This document shows, in pieces, positions 45,806-54,700 of a stretch of 64,000 nucleotides of DNA. Positions within the stretch are counted from its first letter, which is position 1; every line of letters begins with the position of its first letter. A program made the position numbers and the translations under genes. The stretch covers positions 3,162,001 through 3,226,000 of the forward strand of contig NZ_CP108046.1 of the NCBI RefSeq assembly GCF_041435115.1, in the 5' to 3' direction. The notes beneath the pieces are model-generated. The model saw only the letters and a program-made list of their open reading frames with translations, did no database searches and was not told the origin of the DNA. The DNA comes from Streptomyces sp. NBC_00289 (GTDB lineage Bacteria; Actinomycetota; Actinomycetes; Streptomycetales; Streptomycetaceae).

Positions 45806-46627
45806 ATGGAGAACGAGAGGACCGCGACGACCGGGCGAACCACACACACCCCTGCCGCGACAGACCGCCCCACGGAACCGACCACACCGCGCCGGCCGGC
45901 CGTGTCGCGGCTCTGCCACGCGACCGGCCTGGTCCTGATCCTCTCCGGCCTCGCGCATCTTCTGGTGTTCGCGGTCGACGGTGGTCCCTGGGACGGGCCC
46001 GTCTCCTGGCGCAAACCGGTGACGTTCGGGCTCTCCTTCGGGGTGACACTGATCGCCGTCACCTGGGTCACGTCCTCTCTGCGGATCGAGCCGAGGCTCC
46101 GTGCCCTGCTGCTCACCGTGTTCGCCGCCGACTGTGTCGTGGAGGTCGGCGGCATCACCCTGCAGGCCTGGCGCGGGGTGCCCTCGCACCTCGACATGGA
46201 GACACCCTTCGACACGGTGGTGTCCATGACGCTCGCGGTGGGCGGCGGCGTCCTCGTGGCACTGCTCACCCTGCTCGCCGTCGCGTCGTTCCGGAACCGT
46301 CCGACGGGACCCGAGGGGATGGCGCTCGCGGTGCGGTCCGGGTTCGCGATCCTGCTCGTCGCGCTGGCCTCGGGCGCCGCGATGATCGCGCGCGGTGTCG
46401 TGCTCACCCGCACCGGCCACCAGGAGGCGGCGTACCGTTCGACCGCCGCGCTCAAGCCGCTGCACGGGGTCAGCCTGCACGCCGTGCTGGTCCTGCCCGT
46501 GCTGGCCTGGCTGCTGTCCCGCACGTCCTGGACCGAGACGGTCCGACGGCGGATCGTGGCAGCCGCGGTCGGGTGTTACGTGGCCGCCGTCGTCGGAGCC
46601 GGAGTCTGGGCCGTGCTCACGTACTGA
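45806..46627 (+). CDS. Polytopic membrane protein of unknown function
   Basis: A 273-residue protein, divergent from recA, with a 35-residue Thr/Arg/Pro-rich cytosolic start and about seven helices (GLVLILSGLAHLLVFAVDGG, VTFGLSFGVTLIAVTWVTSS, ALLLTVFAADCVVEVGGITL, VVSMTLAVGGGVLVALLTLL, GFAILLVALASGAAMIARG, LHAVLVLPVLAWLLS, IVAAAVGCYVAAVVGAGVWA). Motifs such as WRKPVTFGLSF and KPLHGVSLHA recur in an uncharacterised actinomycete family. No enzyme motif visible. Confidence 0.8.
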   Translation: MENERTATTGRTTHTPAATDRPTEPTTPRRPAVSRLCHATGLVLILSGLAHLLVFAVDGGPWDGPVSWRKPVTFGLSFGVTLIAVTWVTSSLRIEPRLRALLLTVFAADCVVEVGGITLQAWRGVPSHLDMETPFDTVVSMTLAVGGGVLVALLTLLAVASFRNRPTGPEGMALAVRSGFAILLVALASGAAMIARGVVLTRTGHQEAAYRSTAALKPLHGVSLHAVLVLPVLAWLLSRTSWTETVRRRIVAAAVGCYVAAVVGAGVWAVLTY

Positions 46628-46636
46628 CCACAGGCG

Positions 46637-46740
46637 CACCACTCACTCGCGCATCGCCCACCACCCGCGCGTGCCCGCCACCCGCCGCGTGCCCACCACC
46701 CGCGCATGCTCACCACCCGCACGTGTCCACCAGCGCGTGC
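46637..46740. repeat. Degenerate short tandem repeat downstream of the membrane protein gene
   Basis: About five imperfect copies of a 16–18-base word like GCCCACCACCCGCGCGTG occupy the convergent gap before the AI-2E permease gene; a second motif, GGGGAAAGGCCGC, appears twice at about 46790–46825. No coding sense is evident. Confidence 0.6.
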
Positions 46741-46904
46741 CCGACTCACGCAGGGGCTGCATCCACGAGGACCGCATCCGGAAAGACTGCAGGGGGAAAG
46801 GCCGCATGGGGAAAGGCCGCCTTCACAAGGACCGGTTGCGCACCGACCATCCGTGAACAGGTCGCGATCCGCGCATCCCCCGTCGCCCCGCCCCTAGTCA
46901 GAAG

Positions 46905-48236
46905 TCAGTCGTCCTCGGGGTCCTCGGTCCCGCGCCGGGAGCCCGCCTCCGGGTCCTCCGGCCCGGGCCGGGAGCCCGCTTCGGCGTCCTGCGCCCCCGC
47001 TCTGCGTTCCCACAGCCGTCGCGCGCGGGCGAGCGGGCCGGGACCTGACGCGCGTCTGCGGTGTCCGTGGACGCGGGGATCGTCGGTGACCTCGTACCGC
47101 TTCACGTAAGCCCCGAGGAACGCCTGCAGCGTGGCGACCGCCGGGATGGCGACCAGCGCGCCCACCGCGCCGAGGAGGGCGGTGCCCGCGATGACCGAGC
47201 CGAAGGCGACCGCGGGGTGGATGTCGACGGTCTTCGAGGTGAGCTTGGGCTGCAGCACGTAGTTCTCGAACTGCTGGTAGATCACGACGAAGATCAGCAC
47301 CCAGAGCGCGTACCAGGGGTCGACGGTGAAGGCGATCAGCATGGGCAGGGCGCCCGCGAGATACGTGCCGATGGTCGGGATGAACTGGGAGACCAGACCC
47401 ACCCAGACGGCGAGCACGGGCGCGTAGGGCACACCCAGGGCCTGCAGCAGGATGTAGTGCGCCACTCCGGAGACGAGCGCCATCAGGCCGCGCGAGTACA
47501 GGTAACCGCCGGTCTTGTCGACGGCGATCTCCCACGCGCGCAGTACCTCGACCTGCTTCGCGGGCGGCAGGACGGAGCAGACCGCCCGGCGCAACCGCGG
47601 ACCGTCCGCGGCGAAGTAGAACGAGAACAGCGTGATGGTCAACAGTTGGAAGAGCCCCCCGAGAACCTGGGTGGACACGTCCAGGACGCCGGTGGCGCTG
47701 TTCCGCACGTAGTTGCGCAGCCAGTCGGAGCGGAGCAGCCCCTCCTGGATGTCGACCCGTCTCAGCTCGGTGTGAAAGTGCGTGTTGATCCAATTGATGA
47801 CGGAGTCGAGATAGTTCGGGAACTCCTCGACGATCTTGATGATCTGGCCGGCGAGCATGGAGCCGAGCAGGGTGACGAAGCCCGCGGCAGCGATCATCAC
47901 AGCAAGGAAGACGAGGCCGGTGGCGAGTCCCCGGCGCATGCCGCGCGAGGCCATCCAGCTCACCGCGGGCTCGATGGCGAGGGCCAGGAAGAACGCGATG
48001 AGGATGTTGATCAGCAGGCTGGTGAGCTGGTGGAAGGCCCAACTGCCCAGCTGGAAGACGGCGATGAGGGCGAGCGCGAGCACCATGGCGCGCGGCAGCC
48101 AGCGCGGCATGCGGGCGTTGGGCCCGGCGGCGCCGTCGGCCGGGGGCCGGGTGGGCGGCGTCGTACCGAACGGGGATGCGGGTGGGGCTGTCTGCCCGGC
48201 GTCGTCAGTGGGTGCCACGGTGCAAGTCTCGCCCAC
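46905..48236 (-). CDS. AI-2E family (PerM-like) transporter
   Basis: A 443-residue permease of the PerM/AI-2E exporter family. Eight hydrophobic segments are visible, in order MVLALALIAVFQLGSWAF, LLINILIAFFLALAIEP, GLATGLVFLAVMIAAAGF, then the family's central amphipathic part and LLTITLFSFYFAADGPRLRR, SRGLMALVSGVAHYILLQAL, VGLVSQFIPTIGTYLAGALP and PAVAFGSVIAGTALLGAVGA. Both cytosolic ends are low-complexity, the C-terminus with EDPEAGSR repeats. GTG 48218 in frame is an alternative start. Substrate unknown. Confidence 0.85.
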   Translation of the reverse strand: MGETCTVAPTDDAGQTAPPASPFGTTPPTRPPADGAAGPNARMPRWLPRAMVLALALIAVFQLGSWAFHQLTSLLINILIAFFLALAIEPAVSWMASRGMRRGLATGLVFLAVMIAAAGFVTLLGSMLAGQIIKIVEEFPNYLDSVINWINTHFHTELRRVDIQEGLLRSDWLRNYVRNSATGVLDVSTQVLGGLFQLLTITLFSFYFAADGPRLRRAVCSVLPPAKQVEVLRAWEIAVDKTGGYLYSRGLMALVSGVAHYILLQALGVPYAPVLAVWVGLVSQFIPTIGTYLAGALPMLIAFTVDPWYALWVLIFVVIYQQFENYVLQPKLTSKTVDIHPAVAFGSVIAGTALLGAVGALVAIPAVATLQAFLGAYVKRYEVTDDPRVHGHRRRASGPGPLARARRLWERRAGAQDAEAGSRPGPEDPEAGSRRGTEDPEDD

Positions 48237-48278
48237 GCGACCGACAATCAGTTCCCGTCCTGCGATCTTCGTTACCGG

Positions 48279-48473
48279 TCAGCGCTTTTCACCCGGAACG
48301 TTCATGGCCGCGCAGACCACCCGCCACACGTCCTTGGCCTCCCAGCCGGCGTCCAACGCCTCGTGCACCGTGCGCCCGCCCAGATCCGTCATCACGTGGT
48401 CGCGCGCGAAGGTGTCGGCGTACCCCGGACCGAAGTGCTCCGCCATCCGCTGCCAGAAGACCGTCAACCGCAT
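48279..48473 (-). CDS. DUF3046 protein
   Basis: A 64-residue protein, MRLTVFWQRMAEHFGPGYAD followed by TFARDHVMTDLGGRTVHEAL and KDVWRVVCAAMNVPGEKR, matching the actinobacterial DUF3046 family found near recA–recX in many genomes. It is a small helical protein of unknown role. It starts 42 bases before the AI-2E gene on the same strand. Confidence 0.88.
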   Translation of the reverse strand: MRLTVFWQRMAEHFGPGYADTFARDHVMTDLGGRTVHEALDAGWEAKDVWRVVCAAMNVPGEKR

Positions 48474-48553
48474 GCGTCCAGTATCCCGCCCCTGAGAGTG
48501 GGCCTGACCCGGGACCCCTTGCCGAGACCGCTTTCCGTCCTACGGTCTGACGC

Positions 48554-49498
48554 ATGGCCGAAACTGGAGCTTCCCCACTCCCCCAGACGCCCCCGGCGCG
48601 CTCCCCGCTCTCCCACGCCGAGCACTTCGTCTGGCTCACCGCGCGCGTGCTCGAGCAGCGGCTGTTCGCGTATCACTTCCTGAACGCGAGCGCCGATCCG
48701 GTGGAGACCGCGCTGGACGCCTACCGCAACGAGGACGGCGGGTACGGCCACGCGCTGGAGCCGGACCTGCGCGGCCCGGTCAGCCAGCCGCTGCACACCG
48801 CGCACGCCCTGCGGATCCTGGACGCCGTCGGGCGCTGTGGCGGACAGCGGGTGGACCGTGTGTGCCGGTATCTGACCTCCGTGTCCACGCCGGACGGCGC
48901 GTTGCCGGCCATCCATCCGAGCCAGCGCGGGTATCCGATGGCGCCCTTCCTTCCGATCGTGGACGACCCGCCGAGCGATCTTCTGGCCACCGGGCCGGTG
49001 GTCGGCCTGCTGCACCGCAACGAGGTCTGGCACGCCTGGCTCTTCCGCGCCACGGACTTCTGCTGGCAGGCCATCGAGCGCCTGGAGGAGTCCCACCCGT
49101 ACGAGGTCGAGGCCGCCGTGGCCTTCCTCGACTCCGCTCCCGACCGCCCGCGCGCGGAGGCGGTCGCCGACCGTCTCGGCCGGCTGGTGCGCGAGCACCG
49201 TCTCGCGGCCCTGGAACCTGACCGCCTCGACGCGTATCCGGTCGCGCCGGGCTACGCCCCCGGCGAGCACCACTTCCCGCACGACTACGCGCGCCGGCCC
49301 GGCTCTCTCGCGCGCGCGTGGTTCACGGACGAGGAGATGGCGCGCTCGCTGGACCACCTCGCGAGCGAGCAGCAGGAGGACGGCGGCTGGCCGGTCCGCT
49401 GGCGCCAGTGGGCGCCGGGCACCTCCTTGGAAGCACGCCCCATGGTGACGATCGACGCCCTGCGCACCCTGCGGGCGCACGGCCGCTTCCTCGGCTGA
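48554..49498 (+). CDS. Prenyltransferase/squalene-oxidase-repeat-like protein
   Basis: A 314-residue soluble protein of helical repeats: LDAYRNEDGGYGHALEPDLR (QW-like repeat), RVCRYLTSVSTPDGALPAIH, FLDSAPDRPRAEAVADRLGR and SLDHLASEQQEDGGWPVRWR, each resembling the Gly-Gly-Trp/Tyr turns of terpene cyclase (alpha/alpha)6 barrels. The cyclase DxDD acid is not seen, so catalysis is uncertain. Divergent from DUF3046 and convergent with azlD. Unknown function. Confidence 0.75.
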   Translation: MAETGASPLPQTPPARSPLSHAEHFVWLTARVLEQRLFAYHFLNASADPVETALDAYRNEDGGYGHALEPDLRGPVSQPLHTAHALRILDAVGRCGGQRVDRVCRYLTSVSTPDGALPAIHPSQRGYPMAPFLPIVDDPPSDLLATGPVVGLLHRNEVWHAWLFRATDFCWQAIERLEESHPYEVEAAVAFLDSAPDRPRAEAVADRLGRLVREHRLAALEPDRLDAYPVAPGYAPGEHHFPHDYARRPGSLARAWFTDEEMARSLDHLASEQQEDGGWPVRWRQWAPGTSLEARPMVTIDALRTLRAHGRFLG

Positions 49499-49546
49499 CC
49501 GCCCGGGTGGAGAACCGGCCGGAGCGGGCCGGCTCGGTCCGACGAG

Positions 49547-49855
49547 TCAGCCCGTGAGGGCCCGCAGGCCGGCTGTGACCGCCACCGCGGCCGCGACGAC
49601 GACCAGGAAGGGGGCACGCAGCAGCAGCGCCACGGCCGCCGCGGCGAGCCCCGCGGCCCGTGCGTCGAGCACCAGTGTCCGGCCGTCGGCGAAGGTCTGC
49701 TGGGCCGTGAGTGCGGCGAGCAGGGCGACGGGCAGCAGCGCGGCGAGCCGTCTGACGAGAGGCCGCTCGAGGGCACCCGCGGGCACGAGCAGTCCGGCGA
49801 GTTTGACGGCGTAGCAACCGAGGGCGGTCGCGCCGATGGCGATCCAGGTGTTCAA
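49547..49855 (-). CDS. azlD: AzlD-family branched-chain amino acid exporter subunit
   Basis: A 102-residue membrane protein with four helices (WIAIGATALGCYAVKLAGLL, LVRRLAALLPVALLAALTAQ, RAAGLAAAAVALLLRAPF, VVVAAAVAVTAGLRALTG), the small partner of AzlC. TTG 49855 (MNTWIAIG) overlaps the azlC stop as TTGA, indicating coupled translation. The pair forms the LIV-E type exporter of branched-chain amino acids or analogues. Confidence 0.85.
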   Translation of the reverse strand: MNTWIAIGATALGCYAVKLAGLLVPAGALERPLVRRLAALLPVALLAALTAQQTFADGRTLVLDARAAGLAAAAVALLLRAPFLVVVAAAVAVTAGLRALTG

Positions 49856-50775
49856 CGGTCTTCCCCCTGTGCGTCGTCCGCGTGGTCGACGTGATCCCTG
49901 TGGTCCGCGCCGTCCACGCCGTCCATCTCGTCCACGTCCTTCACGTCTTCCGCGTGCTCCGCCTCCGGCACGTCCTGCTGTTGTTCCCGGTGTTCGTCCG
50001 GTTGCCCGTGGTGTGGTTCTCGCTGCCCTCCGTCGGAGGCGTCGCCGGACGATGTCCGTGTCCCGCTCGCCCGGCGACCCTGGGCCCACAGGACGGCCGG
50101 TGCCGCGAGAGCGGCCACCAGGACGGGCACTCCTGCGGGCAGGACGGGCAGCAGACCGAGCCCCAGCACAACGGCGAGGCCGGCGACAGCCCGCTCGGTG
50201 ACGGTTTTCAGCATCGGCGCGAGCAGTGCCAGGAAGACGGCGGGCCCGGCCGCGTCCAGACCCCATGTGGCCGTGTCCCCGATGGCTTCGGCGCCCAGGG
50301 CACCGAGCAGCGTGGTGAGGTTCCACAGCACGTACAGGCTGAGTCCCGTCACGGCGAACCCGATCCGCGTGCCACGCCGGTCGGGCTGTGCCAGCGCGAC
50401 CGCCGTCGTCTCGTCGATGACCCACTGGGCGGCGAACGGGCGCACCGCGCGCGGGAGGGCCAGCAACTGTGACAGGCGCAGCCCGTAGAAGGCGTTGCGC
50501 ACGCCCAGGAAGAAGGCGCCCGCGGCCGCCGTGAGCGGACTGCCGCCGGCCGCGAGCGCTCCCACCAGGGCGAACTGGGAGGCGCCGGTGAACACCAGGA
50601 GGCTGAGCGCGCAGGTCTGCAGCAGCGTGAGCCCGCTGCCCGCCGAGGTCACCCCGAAGGCGAACCCGGACAGCCCTACGGCGACTCCGACTCCGAGGGC
50701 GTCGCGTACGACGGCCGCGTCCGGTCGTCCTCCGTCGTCGGCGCGTGCGTCTGCGAGAGCTGTCTGTTCTGCCAC
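49852..50775 (-). CDS. azlC: AzlC-family branched-chain amino acid exporter subunit with His/Asp-rich tail
   Basis: A 307-residue permease. Core features: GVGVAVGLSGFAFGVTSAG, LSLLVFTGASQFALVGALAA, FFLGVRNAFYGLRLSQLLAL and QWVIDETTAVALAQPD, as in AzlC/YgaZ. The last 63 residues are not family-like: Gly/Ser then dense His, Asp and Glu (HHGQPDEHREQQQ, DHRDHVDHADDAQ), presumably cytosolic. ATG 50775 lies within the 3' end of the AraC gene (100-base overlap), and azlD follows with a TTGA overlap. Confidence 0.86.
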   Translation of the reverse strand: MAEQTALADARADDGGRPDAAVVRDALGVGVAVGLSGFAFGVTSAGSGLTLLQTCALSLLVFTGASQFALVGALAAGGSPLTAAAGAFFLGVRNAFYGLRLSQLLALPRAVRPFAAQWVIDETTAVALAQPDRRGTRIGFAVTGLSLYVLWNLTTLLGALGAEAIGDTATWGLDAAGPAVFLALLAPMLKTVTERAVAGLAVVLGLGLLPVLPAGVPVLVAALAAPAVLWAQGRRASGTRTSSGDASDGGQREPHHGQPDEHREQQQDVPEAEHAEDVKDVDEMDGVDGADHRDHVDHADDAQGEDR

Positions 50776-51641
50776 TCGTCCGACGGTAGGAGGAGTCGGC
50801 CGCGCGCGTCTTGTACGTTCTTGCGCTCGCGCTGATAGGACCCCGGAGGCACGCCGACGATCCGGGAGAAGTGGCGGTTGAGGTGCGGCTGGTCGGTGAA
50901 CCCCACGGTGACGGCGGCCTCCGCCGGCGTCGTCCCCGCGTCCAGCAGCCGCCTCGCCCGCCGTACCCGGGCATCCGTCAGCCAGGCGTGTGGTGGCATG
51001 CCGTACGCGTCCCGGAAGGCCCGCAACAGGGCGAACGGTCCTGTCCCCAGATCGGCGGCGAGCGTCTCCAGGGCAGGCGGCGCGGCCATCCGCTCCTCCA
51101 GTACGGCACGCGCGCGTGCCGCCGTCCGGGCCCCGGAGGTCCGTACGTCCCGGCGGGGAAGAGGGCCGCCGTTGAGTCGGAGCAGCCTGGTCACGGCTAT
51201 CCGCAGGAGCGTGTCGGCCGCCAGGGCGTTGCCCTCGTCGGCGGCCCGCAGCACCTGGTGCACCAGACGCACCGTGTACGGATCGTCGAGTACCGGCCGG
51301 ACGAATCCCGGGGTGCCCCGGATCGCGGTGGTCTCGGCCGCGATCTCGGCCACCACCTCCGGCGAGGGGTACACGGCTCCGTACCGCCAGCCCTCGGGCA
51401 CACCGGCCCGGCCCGTGTGCGGAGTGTCCGGGTTGACGAGTGCGAGCGCTCCCGCCCCGGCGTACTGGTCGGCGCCCCGGTGGTGGAAGACCTCGACACC
51501 GTCGGCGATGGCGGCGATCACGAAGTTCTCGTGCGTGTGACGCACGAACGTCTTGCGGACGTACCGGGCCCGCAGCAGATCGACACCGGGCAGCTCCGCG
51601 TACTGCCAGTGCCGCGCCCGCTCCGTGCCCAACCCCGTCAT
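50676..51641 (-). CDS. AraC-family regulator, probable azlCD regulator
   Basis: A 321-residue regulator: N-terminal cupin-like sensor (FVRHTHENFVIAAIADGVEV, LALVNPDTPHTGRAG) and C-terminal HTH_18 (LETLAADLGTGPFALLRAFR, TPAEAAVTVGFTDQPHLNRH, RIVGVPPGSYQRER). ATG 51641 (MTGLGTERARHW). About 40 polar residues extend past the normal family end (to SESESP) and overlap the azlC start by 100 bases, linking the two genes tightly. It most likely senses an amino acid and controls azlCD, as AraC–AzlC pairs do elsewhere. Confidence 0.86.
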   Translation of the reverse strand: MTGLGTERARHWQYAELPGVDLLRARYVRKTFVRHTHENFVIAAIADGVEVFHHRGADQYAGAGALALVNPDTPHTGRAGVPEGWRYGAVYPSPEVVAEIAAETTAIRGTPGFVRPVLDDPYTVRLVHQVLRAADEGNALAADTLLRIAVTRLLRLNGGPLPRRDVRTSGARTAARARAVLEERMAAPPALETLAADLGTGPFALLRAFRDAYGMPPHAWLTDARVRRARRLLDAGTTPAEAAVTVGFTDQPHLNRHFSRIVGVPPGSYQRERKNVQDARGRLLLPSDEWQNRQLSQTHAPTTEDDRTRPSYATPSESESP

Positions 51642-51771
51642 GTCGTCAATTCTCCGCCACCCGCTCTCCGGCACGCCTGCCGGGCACCATGCACGGGACG
51701 TCGGCGTCCGGAAGGCCGACTCATCACCGCAGCTCAGAGCCATTGTCAGTGGCTGGGTGCAGGATGGACGC

Positions 51772-54700
51772 ATGCCCAGCTCCACACACCCAGCCCTCGA
51801 CGGCTTCTCCCCCGCGACCCGCGGCTGGTTCACGGGGGCCTTCTCCGCGCCCACCGCGGCCCAGGCGGGCGCGTGGCAGGCCATCGGTGAGGGCTCGGAC
51901 GTGCTGGTGGTCGCCCCCACCGGTTCCGGCAAGACGCTGGCCGCCTTCCTCGCCGCCCTCGACCAGCTGGCCTCGACACCCCCGCCGGCCGATCCCAGGA
52001 AGCGCTGCCGCGTGCTGTACGTCTCGCCGCTCAAGGCCCTGGCCGTGGACGTCGAGCGCAACCTCCGCAGTCCGCTGACCGGCATCCGCCAGGAGTCGAT
52101 GCGCCTGGGCCTGCCCGAGCCCGAGGTCAAGGTCGGCATCCGCTCCGGCGACACTCCCCCGGCCGAGCGCCGCGCCCTCGCCACCCGCCCTCCGGACATC
52201 CTGATCACCACCCCGGAGTCCCTGTTCCTGATGCTGACGTCGGCCACGCGCGAGGCGCTCACGGGCATCGACACGGTGATCCTCGACGAGGTGCACGCGG
52301 TGGCGGGCACCAAGCGCGGCGCGCACCTGGCGCTCTCCCTGGAGCGGCTCGACGAGCTCCTGCCGAAGCCGGCCCGGCGCATCGGCCTCTCCGCGACCGT
52401 CCGCCCGGTCGACGAGGTCGCCCGCTATCTCTCCCCCCACCGCAAGGTGGAGATCGTCCAGCCGAAGTCCGGCAAGGAGTTCGACCTGTCGGTCGTCGTC
52501 CCGGTGGAGGACCTGGGCGAACTCGGCGGCTCCCCGGTCGCCGAGGGCTCCGAGGGCGCGGAGCGGCCCTCGATCTGGCCGCATGTCGAGGAGCGGATCG
52601 CGGACCTCGTCCAGGCTCACCGCTCCACGATCGTGTTCGCCAACTCGCGCCGCCTCGCGGAGCGGCTGTGCAACCGTCTCAACGAGATCGCCTACGAGCG
52701 GGCCACCGGCGAGCCCCTGGACGAACACCACTCGCCCGCCGAGCTCATGGGTGGCTCCGGTGCCGCCCAGGGCGCGCCCCCGGTCATCGCCCGGGCCCAC
52801 CACGGCTCGGTGTCCAAGGAGCAGCGGGCCCTGGTCGAGGAGGACCTCAAGGCAGGCCGCCTGCCCGCCGTGGTCGCCACCTCGAGCCTCGAGCTGGGTA
52901 TCGACATGGGTGCCGTGGATCTCGTCGTCCAGGTCGAGTCCCCGCCGTCGGTCGCCTCCGGCCTGCAGCGCGTCGGCCGCGCGGGCCACCAGGTCGGCGC
53001 CGTCTCCACCGGCGTCGTGTTCCCGAAGTACCGCGGTGACCTCGTCCAGGCCGCCGTCGTCACCGAGCGGATGCGCACCGGCTCCATCGAGTCCCTGAAG
53101 GTGCCCGCCAACCCTCTGGACGTCCTGGCCCAGCAGATCGTCGCGATGACGGCCCTGGATTCCTGGCAGGTCGACGACCTGCTGGCCGTGGTCCGCCGCG
53201 CCGCCCCCTTCGCCTCGCTGCCGGAATCGGCGTTCACGGCGGTCCTCGACATGCTCGCGGGCCGCTATCCGTCGGACGCCTTCGCGGAGCTGCGCCCGCG
53301 CGTGGTGTGGGACCGCGTCACCGGCACGGTCACCGGCCGCCCCGGCGCCCAGCGCCTCGCCGTCACCTCCGGCGGCACGATCCCCGACCGGGGGCTCTTC
53401 GGGGTGTTCCTCGCCGGATCCGACCCCACGAAGGGCGGCGGCCGGGTCGGCGAGCTGGACGAGGAGATGGTCTACGAGTCCCGCGTGGGCGACGTCTTCA
53501 CCCTCGGCACCAGTTCGTGGCGCATCGAGGACATCACCCGCGACCGCGTCCTCGTCTCCCCCGCCCCGGGCGTGCCGGGCAGGCTCCCGTTCTGGAAGGG
53601 CGACCAACTGGGCCGCCCGCTCGAACTGGGCCGCGCGGTGGGGGCGTTCCTGCGCGAGGTCGGTTCCCTGTCCCAGGAGGACGCCCGCCTCCGTCTCCTC
53701 GCCGCGGGCCTGGACGCCTGGGCCGCGGACAATGTCCTGTCCTACCTCCGCGAACAGCGCGAGGCCTGCGGCCACGTCCCGGACGACCGCACGATCGTCG
53801 TGGAGCGCTTCCGCGACGAGCTCGGTGACTGGCGGGTCGTCGTGCACTCCCCCTTCGGCGCCCAGGTGCACGCCCCGTGGGCACTGGCCCTGGGCGCCAA
53901 GCTCTCCGAGCGGTACGGCATGGACGCGCAGGTCATGCACGCCGACGACGGCATCGTGCTGCGTCTGCCCGACGCGGACCTGATGAGCCTCGACCTCCTC
54001 GACCAGGAGCCGATGAGGGCCGGCACCGAGTACGACGCCGATCAGGCACCGGTCGGCGCCGCCGACGTCGTCTTCGACAAGGGCGAGGTCAACCAGGTCG
54101 TCACCGACCAGGTGGGCAGTTCCGCGCTCTTCGCCTCCCGCTTCCGCGAGTGCGCCGCCCGCGCGCTGCTGCTGCCGCGCCGCAGCCCCGGCAAGCGCAC
54201 CCCGCTGTGGCAGCAGCGCCAGCGCGCGTCCCAACTCCTTCAGGTGGCGAGCGAGTTCGGTTCCTTCCCGATTGTCCTGGAGGCCGTCCGCGAGTGCCTC
54301 CAGGACGTCTTCGACGTGCCCGGTCTCGTCGAGTTGATGGGGGATCTCGAGTCCCGCAAGGTGCGTCTCGTCGAGGTCACCACTCCCGAGCCGTCCCCCT
54401 TCGCCCGCTCCCTCCTCTTCGGTTACGTCGCCCAGTTCCTGTACGAGGGAGACTCACCGCTCGCCGAGCGCCGCGCCGCCGCCCTCTCGCTGGACTCACG
54501 GCTGCTGGCCGAGCTGCTCGGCCAGGCGGAGCTGCGCGAGCTGCTCGACGCCGAGGTGCTGACCGAGCTGGAGCGTGAGCTGCAGTGGCTCACCGAGGAC
54601 CGCCGCGTCAAGGACGCCGAAGGAGTCGCCGACCTGCTGAGGCTGCTCGGCCCCCTCACCGACGCCGAACTGGTCGAGCGGGGCGCCGAGCCGCAGTGGG

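Noticed and set aside
51724..54234. 836-codon minus-strand open frame opposite lhr
   Set aside because: Shadow of the helicase; lacks recognisable motifs.
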